Below are positions 55,563 to 64,000 of a stretch of DNA of 64,000 nucleotides, in pieces. Origin of the DNA: Jacaranda mimosifolia (lineage: Eukaryota > Streptophyta > Magnoliopsida > Lamiales > Bignoniaceae); assembly GCA_018894105.1 (NCBI GenBank), contig CM032122.1, positions 37,045,404 through 37,109,403 of the forward strand, read 5' to 3'. The stretch's first letter is position 1. Each line of letters opens with the position of its first letter. A model generated the notes under the pieces. It did no database searches, was not told the origin of the DNA, and saw only the letters and a program-made list of their open reading frames with translations. The position numbers and the translations under genes were made by a program.

Positions 55563-58500
55563 CTATGTACTGTCTCTCTTGTCAAACGAGAAATCCTTGG
55601 TCGACCCACCAATGCTGATCTCATGGTGGTGCTGTGGGAGCGGCGCCACCTGGGAGGAGCTGGGCTCCTCGTGCTCCACGTAGCCTAGCTCGATGTGGTG
55701 GTGGAAAGCATCGCCACCCGCGCCGTGGAAGCGGGTCGGGGAGGGCGACTCGGTGTCCCAATGGTCCATGTCATAGTTGGACTTCCTTGGAGAAGTTTGA
55801 AGACTGTCCATTTCGCTCCTGTAATGGCGGAGCAGATGGACTGGTGACATGCCGCGCGACGGTGTGGCCGGCATGCTGGACATCGGCGTTGTAGGGGCGG
55901 AAGTATGCTTGCTTTGTTTGATGTGTTTCTTTGCTGTGTGGTGCCAGTTCTTTAGGGCTGTCGCCACTCGTTCGTTGAATATTGTTGGTTTCATGGTTGA
56001 TCCCATCTGCGGTCAGTTCAGGTCAGGTTAGCCACACAAGAGCTAGTTTGTCTTAAAAGAATATTTGTCACATTTAGAACAAATTTCTTTGGAACTCTAA
56101 AATTATTTAAATTGGACCCATGTGATGTGCCGGATCAATTTTTTCGACTAACTTTGGAGTTCTGATAAAAATCGAGTTAAATGTAATTAACTGATAAATA
56201 TAATTCTTCCTCATTTGTAGTTCACTTTAGTATGTACAAATTAAATTGAGTTAAATAATATAAGTACCTGAGTCACGAGGGCGTAAAGTGGGAGAGTGAC
56301 ATAGCTGCAAAGTATTTGAATGAGAACCCTGAGAATAACGGATCAAAAGGATAAAGCCAATTGTTAGATATATGTCACTGGTGTTGAATTAAGAATTTTG
56401 TCAATAATGACCAACTAAGCAAAAGTTACTTTCAATAGTATAGTAGTGAGGCTCACCCCATTGAGATTCTGATTACGATATCCTCCACATGTTCATGGAA
56501 ACAAGATTTCAACCCAAATTCGTACTGTTAGAAAAGAAAAAATAATAGTGTATGAGTTGACTTTATCATCGAATCACGAAAATAGATAAATACCAATTGA
56601 ATTAAATAGCTCATAAGTAGTAATCATAAATAATTTATCACATGTATGTTCTCATCCAATTAAAGAATGTTGGTTTTATATAATATGTTCGATATGCTAT
56701 AATATTTAAGATAATAAAGTGTTTTTTGCAATAGAAGAACATGTGGTGTGGAGATAATTGCGTGCAGTACAGGTACATTCGATAAAAAATCTGATCTAGA
56801 AATTGTGATATAACATGTACGACTTTGAGTTGGCCTTTTTTGTATTTTTGTTTAAAAAATCATCTTATCCCTCAATTTCTAATTGAATTATTAAGATTAT
56901 CCTATTTCAGCATGTACCATTAGGTTTATATTTCAAACTATCGTACTAAACATTATTGACAGCTAGCTAATAATGTCAAATAAAATGACAATGACCCTAG
57001 CTAGTATATGGTGACAATATACATACATATGACTAAACATACTCATAAAGTTTTTATGATATGAGACAAATTAATACTAGCTATAATATCTTTTAATAAT
57101 TCAATTACGACACAAATAACAATATATATTGTGAAACTTACCCAAGTCCAGGCAAAGAAAGCCAGTTGAAATGCATTCTGCAATGACGATACCAAAAATG
57201 GAGGTGTTTAATTACGCGTTAAAATTATCTTATCAAGATTCAAATCAAAGAAGTTATAAACATAGAAAAAAAATAGGGAGAGTGCCAAAAAAAAAAAAAA
57301 TTGCAAATTTTACCTGAAAAAGAACAAAATTAATGAGGTAAAGAATGAGGCGTGGACGGTTGAACCAGAAAAGGTCATCTCCAGGCTGAACCACAGGCAC
57401 ACCCTTTACGACTTCGCTTCGTTCTTGAATCCTCAGCCCCATTTTCGTTATTATCACTTGCAGCTTGGTCCCCACCAGCAATATTATCTGCACATTTCCA
57501 CATTATAATTTCTAGCTAATTAGTTGCCTTTATTTGAAAAATAAATTCTTGAAACATTTATACACAAAAGTCAACTTATGGATGTGTATGTACGTAGGAA
57601 AGTGACTGCTTACAATTAATGGGAGGAATGGCAGCCAAAGATAGGAATACCAGCCTGTCCACAAGAATGTGAAAAAAGTTTAGGCTGAGGATTAATTATA
57701 ATTTCTTATCATAAGATATTAAATTTCAATAATTCATTGACTTATAGAGATTTTTTGTCACATTCCCGGAGATTTTGGTGCAAGTGGGAATCTTGGAAGT
57801 GTGTTACACTTCAATCATCAATGAAGAATTCATACAACTGATTCAATATCTTGTGATATAATAAGATAATAAAAGAGTTCCTATGAATTCTTGCAACATT
57901 AAAAAATTAATAAACCTGGTTCTACCAATGAGTTCTTACTTTCAGCATAACTTAATTTGATAAGTACTAGATTATTTAAACTAAGTTGTCACCAAAAGAA
58001 GTAGCGAATCATCTAGCTGGAGTCATATCAACTCACCATGAGTATTGAAGAGTAGGAACAGCACAGCAAAAAGCCAAATTGGTGGGCTGAAATAAGCAAT
58101 AAAGTGAAAAATTAGTTAAGGAGAAATTAATAATTTTATACTAACGAGTACTAAAAAGCAGTCTGGCCCTCTATTTTATTTTATATTTCATCTCCTATTT
58201 TATTTTATAAGTATATATATATATATATATATGCCAAGTGTATTAAATATTTTTTGATAAAAATAATTGATTAGAGATCAGAAATGCATGGCATAAATTC
58301 ATCAAATTGAAATAGGAGATGAAACACGAAATAAAATAAAGGATCCAATGTGAGTAAAAAGTCCTATTCCAAACTCAATTCTGTTGAACCCAAACTAATG
58401 CACATTTAGGAAAATGGGAAAAATAATTATATATATATATATATACTCATATATATAATATGAAAATGAGGCACCAACCTAATTCCAACAACTACTTTGA

Positions 58501-61285
58501 AGTCCTCTTCAAGTGATCTATTGATATACTTCTGGAAATCAAATTTAGCATGGCTTTGGGGTGCAAGATGTGCCTGATAAGACAGGTACAAATTAATGAA
58601 CATTCATATCATCTAACCTCAATTTATACCAATATTAATGTCAAAGATACTTCAAATTTCAAAAACAAAGAATAAAAATAGGGATTTTACCATAATAAAT
58701 CCATGGCGTAGAGTCAAATAATCAACCTTCGGAACAGATCTTACAAATTGTCTGAAGAAACAAACCTAACATAAGAAAAAACAATGGTTAAATGAGAACA
58801 CTAAATAGATATGCATGCCACATTTTTGTTTTCTCTCTTTCAGATTGAAATATTTACTAAAAAAATAATAAAATAATTGTCTTTTTGTCGGTTGCAAAGA
58901 CATAAAGCTAATAAATCAATAAAGAGAATAAAGTTTGATCAACTATATGATTAGTTAGTCCTAAGACAAAAAGTCAACAATTTGCTTCTTGAAAAAGTCA
59001 AACAAATATTATATTAATTAAGGGTCTAACAGCCACGAAGCCTCATCTCAGGCCATTCGATCAAGTCTTTACCTTGCAGCGCACAAAAAGACCACTCTAT
59101 TCTCTTTGTCCCAACTATTCTACATTTGATTAGTAGTTATTAGTTCCGCAAGTTTTGAAAACTTAATAAAACAAAGATTATTCAATTCAGTTTGATTATT
59201 TGCTCAACCAGAAGATACATATGTATGTCAAGTTTGACAATAGGCTTACGTTTGATTTCTGATTTTTCTTCCTTTTTTCTTTTATTTTTCCCTTTTCAAC
59301 TCAAAATAAGAAACTTGGGCCTCTATGCCAATATCAGCAAAATAATTAAAAAATATATAAAGACTAAGGAAATGTTTGGTTATGTTTCCCCAAAACAACA
59401 TTGTTTTGAAGAAACATAACAAAACATATCATTATTTTCCCTCCAAAATATACATTTTTCAATATATACATATATCATATATATATTTTTATTATTTTAA
59501 TATTAAAAAAATCATTAAATTTTATTTTTACCCAAAAAATCCAACAACAACAACATTGATTTGATTGTTACAGTAAAAAATATCTCCCCAAAACATAAAC
59601 AAACATATTAAAAAAAACTTTTACATTCTTCAATAATTTATTCTTCCAAAATATATAATAAAATCACACAAAAAATAGAACCAAACATTTCCTTAATTTT
59701 CCTACGTACATTTTATTTGTCGTCTTAAAATGAGAATGATGATTCTTTCTTCTCCTTTGGTACGCGTCTTGTACGTATCATGTGATTGATGAATGCTCCT
59801 AACTTTTGTAAATGCTACAGCAGTGTTGCCCCCACTAAACACTGATTTGAACTGATTGATGTGCCAATTGAAGTTCTATATATATTATTTTGCAACTAAT
59901 CCACAAAGTTATTTCCTATTCAAGTTAATAGTGTTTGCGTGTGTGTCGGTGTGTTAACTATTGCAGATGATTAATTTTAATTATCAAAACATTTGTCTAA
60001 CATTAGAAGAATTAACATCATTAATTAGTACTATATGTACATTTATATGATGTCTAAATGTGTTTGAACGTGCGATATATGATTAAAAAAAAACTTACAA
60101 TCCAAAGTAGAACAGGAGTTTTGCTCCAGAAGCTCAAGTGCCTCCTCCCGAACGATGTTTCTCTAGCAAACCTAAATCTCTCAGGATCTGCCAAAAATCA
60201 TTATCACAATGTAAAATTATGTTATTATTTTCAATTACATGTCGACCACATATGTGCGTATGCTACTTATCTAAATATCAATGCTTAGAGAAATTAATTA
60301 ATTTGGGGTGTCCAAATATTATTTCATGTGATATTACATTTAATTAATCAGACATTGAATGTGATATTACATTTAATTAATCAGACATACCGTGTGAAAA
60401 TTGGTACTCGGCTGTCCTCGTTTCTGTTTCCCATGCTTTCCAACTTCTCATCTATAAACCAACCAAACAAGTACCACATGATCATAAGTAAAGGTACTAA
60501 TTGTGTGTGTATGTGTGTGTGTGTGTGTGTGTGTGAGTGAGTGATAGTTTATGTAAGTACCTTAGCTCTTCCGAGGGCCAAGGTGAGAATACAGTAAAGG
60601 ACATGAAAGATAGCCAAAACGAAGATGAAAATATGGAGCTGATGGATACCATCTGAGGACACAAATGGGACTTTACCCTGACAAAAAAATACAATTCAAT
60701 TTCCATGTTATTTCCAATTCCATGCAATATATATGAGTTCAAACTTCAAAGTCTAATTTGAAGCGTGAGAATATTATTAGTCTTGCCTTGGCTGCGCATT
60801 TGTCGGTTCCTCCAGCCGCCAAGATCCGCCTAAAGCTGCCGTCCTCAGCCATCAGAAGTCTCCGGCGGTGTTCCTCTTCAGGATTTTCCGATGGATACTT
60901 CTTCACCTCTTGCTTCTTGCCGCATGGGTGCCACGTGGCTCCCACCTCCTTAGATATACATATGTTTGAGATTGGACTCTGTCCCACCGTCAGCAGCAAG
61001 GATATAAATCCCAGCAGCATCAATTCTTTATCAAGCCAAATTAAACCCCAAAAGAAAAAAAATTAGCACTTTTATTATTTTAATTTCTAATTACTTGAAT
61101 TAATGATCGAAACGATAAGGAAATTGTTCGTTCATGTACCTGATTTCACCTTTTCAAGTGATTCGAATAGAGCCCTTTTATGTTTCGACTTTAACCACTG
61201 AAATTTTTAGGAAAATAAACCCAAATTCAGTTTCAAAATGGATTTTTTTTATATTCAATAGAAGTAATTAAAATTCTTCCAGCAG

Positions 61286-61341
<56 letters not shown>

Positions 61342-61472
61342 GTTCTTACTTGTCCTATTAAATGGATGATGTGCTCGATAACAATGGAAATCGCAACCAG
61401 AATAAAACAAACAACCGCCACAGCCCACGTCGGCGTTTGCTCCAGTGACCTTCCTCCGCTTGCTCCTGCCAT
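55563..61472 (-). CDS. MLO: MLO family protein, class V (MLO2/6/12-like), 15 exons
   Basis: Exons (minus): 61472-61350, 61197-61140, 61025-60787, 60677-60561, 60451-60391, 60187-60099, 58765-58691, 58573-58479, 58086-58037, 57654-57614, 57487-57314, 57177-57142, 56524-56457, 56328-56268, 56006-55563 (1,731 nt, 576 residues). It has seven membrane segments, the first in [20 protein letters not shown] and the last in [11 protein letters not shown]. Conserved loop features include [24 protein letters not shown] and [11 protein letters not shown]. The calmodulin-binding region [15 protein letters not shown] follows the last segment, and the tail ends in a DFSF motif. The tail and the TWAVAVVCF start match class V MLOs, plasma-membrane calcium-linked proteins that powdery mildew fungi need for entry (family knowledge). 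Intron 3 uses a GC donor (CCAAG|gcaaga); all others are GT-AG. Intron 6 (1.3 kb) holds a MITE. The frame is fully intact. Confidence 0.93.
59368..59692. mobile_element. MITE inside MLO intron 6, about 325 bp
   Basis: The ends are GGAAATGTTTGGTTATGTTT and the inverse of GGAAATGTTTGGTTCTATTT, with TA-containing flanks (CTAA left, TTAA right) so the duplication is TA or TAA. Interior phrases such as ATATCTCCxxAAAACATAA also occur near 7,960-8,000. Non-coding. Confidence 0.75.
60327..60391. repeat. 33-bp tandem duplication beside the MLO exon 5 donor
   Basis: GTGATATTACATTTAATTAA followed by TCAGACAT occurs at 60328 and again at 60361. The second copy runs directly into the donor site of exon 5 at 60391/60390, so the start of intron 5 is duplicated. 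Confidence 0.8.
60503..60541. repeat. (TG)n microsatellite in MLO intron 4
   Basis: TG units with one interruption, inside the intron between exons 4 and 5. Confidence 0.9.
61287..61340. repeat. (CA)n(TA)n microsatellite in MLO intron 1
   Basis: About 17 CA units followed by TA units, shortly after the exon 1 donor at 61350/61349 in gene direction. Confidence 0.9.
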
Positions 61473-61760
61473 TTTTATATTCTCCGCCGCCGCCGCCGCC
61501 TCTGCAACTCTTAATAATCCACCAAGACTGAAGATATATCAAAACGTTTTGCGCTCGCTTAGAATTTGAAACCGAATAAAGCTGAAAAGAACAGTGACTT
61601 AAAGGCTTTGGACGACAAGTGCTATAAATAAGTGTATATATATAGGGGGAGAAATTTGGAAGAAGCTGAAGGAAAGAGGGGCAGACTGGGGAAAGCGGAT
61701 TTGAAGACTTTGACTGTGTAGCCGCGTGAAAGAGAGTGGGGAATTTTCTTGACTGGATCA
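61473..61760 (-). promoter_or_regulatory. Leader and promoter of the MLO gene
   Basis: A (GCC)n run (about 61,483-61,501) lies just above the ATG. On the minus strand a TATA-like run at about 61,634-61,645 sits roughly 165 bp above the ATG, giving a leader of about 130 nt. Inferred from position. Confidence 0.45.
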
Positions 61761-62989
61761 AACTATTGTAAAAAAATAAAATTATCAAAAAAGAATATAT
61801 TCTAAAAAAATACACAGATTTATTTGACTATTTGGGGGAACTTTATAATATGTGAAAAAAAATTATTATTTTAATCTCTGCCGTTAGTAACTCCCCTGAG
61901 TCAAACCTGATAGCGATTACTGTTTTCGTGGAATGATTCTTAGCCGTTGATCTGCTGACTTAGTAATTAGACCAATTTAGTGACTCTAATTAATTTAGGT
62001 TTCATTCGATTGTGTCATCTCAAATTATTTAATTCTTTTGTGTGTTATTACATTGGGTTCTGATTGTATTGGATTTATACATTTTTCAGATTTTGATGTT
62101 TATTGCATTATTTATCACATTCATGTACTTTGAATAAGCTAATTAATTAAATTATTTAATATTGTAAGTGAAAAATAGACATTAAATTGTGAATTAGAAA
62201 ATATTAATATTTATCAGTACCCTATATTTTCTATTTATTTAGTAATGATAGAGAACTAGAGCCATTTATCTTGTTAACACTAGTCATGTTATATTATTTT
62301 GTTGTTAAAATATCTATAGGCAAATTAACTAATTACCACCAACAAATTTTAAATTAAAATAAGAAATGTATTTATACATATAAACAGAAATGAAATTAAA
62401 GATATTAACTCACAATAAATAGCTGGAAGCTTTATCCATTTAATTTCGCCCTAAATATCAAACCTTACTCTAATGTACGTATAAAACTACAGTTAAGTAA
62501 CAGTTATGTTCGTCTTTAATTTTAAACTCTTCCAAAATAAATGCTTATATGTGCATATATATACACACTTATATTGCACTCAATACATTCAATTTCGCAT
62601 TTAATTTCATCACTTTCTCCTTGTAACATACATGTAAAATCATTTCTAGATAGCAGTTATGAATTTACTTTTTAATTGAAATACTTTAAAAATAAATGTT
62701 TATATATATGTGTGTGTGTACATGTATATAATCAATTTTTAGGGATGTTGCAGTACTTTTGGACTCTTACTTTAGGACAATATTTATTTTTTATTCATTT
62801 AGGACAGAAAAAATTGACTGAATTTTCATGATTAAATCAAAAAAAATAAAAAAATGTGTAGGTATACATTCGACTTGTAGGTACAAGACAGCTCATTTGT
62901 GGAACCAAGATTTAGAAGTTTTGGCCCAGCAGCACACAAAAACAGCCCCATAGATGTTCTTTAAGGTACAACCTAAGAGATTGAGAGCT
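61761..62989. other. AT-rich spacer
   Basis: No gene, RNA gene or defined repeat; a short (TG)n near 62,705-62,720. Confidence 0.4.
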
Positions 62990-63383
62990 GGATTGTTTGT
63001 GCTCTAGAATAATATTTTCTCATTTTATATTATTTTAAAAATAAAAAATATCATTATTTGTATTATTTTCAATGATCATTTTTATTTTCATACCTATAAA
63101 AAATCTATAATAGATATTAATTTAAAAATAATTAAAATCCACAAACTTGTTAAATAATTATTTCTTTTTTTATCTTCTCAAAACAATGAGCCCACAATCA
63201 ATTAAACAATAATAATTAATACTATTACATTAAAACAATATTTTCAATCTACTTTTTTTTTAAAAAAATTCACAATTTTTATCCAATTATATTTTCACTT
63301 CCACACAAAAAATAATGATAAAATGAAACACATTCTAAAATAATGAAAATAGAAAATAAGAATAAAAACACAACCAATCCAGG
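62990..63383. mobile_element. MITE-like element, about 390 bp
   Basis: The left end GCTGGATTGTTTGTGCT pairs with the reverse complement of the right end (GCCTGGATTGGTTGTGTTTT), followed by TTA at 63384-63386. The interior resembles other Tourist-like elements in AT-rich composition. The left duplication is not preserved. Confidence 0.5.
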
Positions 63384-64000
63384 CTTAAAAGTTTGACTGG
63401 CCAGAGGGTTAAAACAAAAGACCGCAATGTGTGTATGTAATACATTAATACAGGTACAAGTCTACAGGATACTTTACAAATACAAACCTAAGTTGACAAT
63501 TTATGTGCATGTATTATACGTGGATAGTTGATAGTTGTGTATAAAATTCTTTATAAGTCATAGATAATATCCTGTCAAATTGATAAGACCTAATGTTGTG
63601 TTCGACCAATAGTGTCTTCACACACATTCCATTAAGAAAATGACAGTGACTAAAATATACATAGTAAATCAAATAAAAGATATAGCTGAAGATTTGGGTA
63701 TTGAAGAAGTATTCTTCACCGGCTTTTAATATATAATAATAATTATTATTAGTTTAATTAATATTCAATAAATCCTACTGTTGTTGTCATAATGTGTTTG
63801 TATATTGGAAAATATAGTTGATTAATATTTAATATAATTATCCTCAAAATGTAAATTATTTGTGCTTTCCTGCCTCTTTCAAAAGCTAAATTACTTGTTG
63901 GTTTTGTTCATTACTTTCAAATTCTTTATAAATTATATAAAGTTGGGGAAATAACGTAGCAATTTCTAGTGATGAGTGCTTGAATTTCTATTCAATTTTG
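63384..64000. other. AT-rich spacer to the window end
   Basis: No feature seen. Confidence 0.4.

Noticed and set aside
55634..56031. Plus-strand ORFs over GC-rich sequence
   Set aside because: Antisense to the last MLO exon.
1..64000. Organellar insertions, rRNA genes or a novel gene cluster
   Set aside because: No long GC-balanced organelle-like blocks, rRNA-like sequence or co-oriented set of related genes was seen by reading; a database search would be needed to exclude short organelle inserts.

Overview
This is AT-rich nuclear DNA from a eudicot plant. All supported host genes have plant-only or plant-typical families and exon structures: a GRIK-type SnRK1-activating kinase, a GH35 beta-galactosidase with plant exon layout, an NF-YC10/DPB3-1-type histone-fold protein, a fasciclin-like arabinogalactan protein, an INDETERMINATE-DOMAIN zinc finger and a class V MLO protein. 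Gene density is low (about one gene per 10 kb) and the gaps are filled with transposon-derived sequence. I could not identify the species.

Layout. 1-2,000: 5' end of a GRIK-like kinase on the minus strand; the rest of the gene lies left of the window. 2,166-8,431: a nested transposon block, a Tourist/Harbinger-like element that contains a MULE-like element (2,510-7,535), whose interior is almost entirely different tandem arrays built on a TGTACTTC-like word. 9,099-14,693: a 19-exon BGAL8-like beta-galactosidase (minus) with two reading-frame breaks. 15,000-17,400: three MITEs. 17,894-21,938: DPB3-1/NF-YC10-like gene (plus, 4 exons). 22,000-27,500: repeat-rich spacer with a CACTA-like end, an LTR-like relic and a 5'-truncated LINE with a 17-bp target-site duplication. 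27,893-28,612: single-exon FLA gene (plus). 28,600-32,500: relics. 32,518-34,404: IDD transcription factor (minus, 3 exons, one GC-AG intron). 34,900-47,950: long spacer with many MITEs, microsatellites and one small secreted-peptide-like ORF. 48,584-54,214: a complete, recently inserted Ty1/copia retrotransposon with near-identical 324-bp LTRs, a TSD of GAATA, and decayed coding frames. 55,563-61,472: class V MLO gene (minus, 15 exons, intact, one GC-AG intron). 61,500-64,000: AT-rich spacer.

The genes do not form a pathway; this is ordinary plant gene order separated by mobile DNA. The GRIK, DPB3-1-like and IDD proteins act in signalling, chromatin or transcription. The BGAL and FLA proteins act in the cell wall, and MLO acts at the plasma membrane.

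Most notable signals: the layered tandem arrays inside the MULE-like element; a spliceable-looking 165-bp intron between copia gag and pol that would fuse them in frame; the integrase Asp-to-His change in the same element; the paired, mutually compensating indels in the beta-galactosidase; and two GC-AG introns in otherwise intact genes. Exon structures come from reading splice signals and comparing with remembered family sequence patterns; no alignment or expression data were available.
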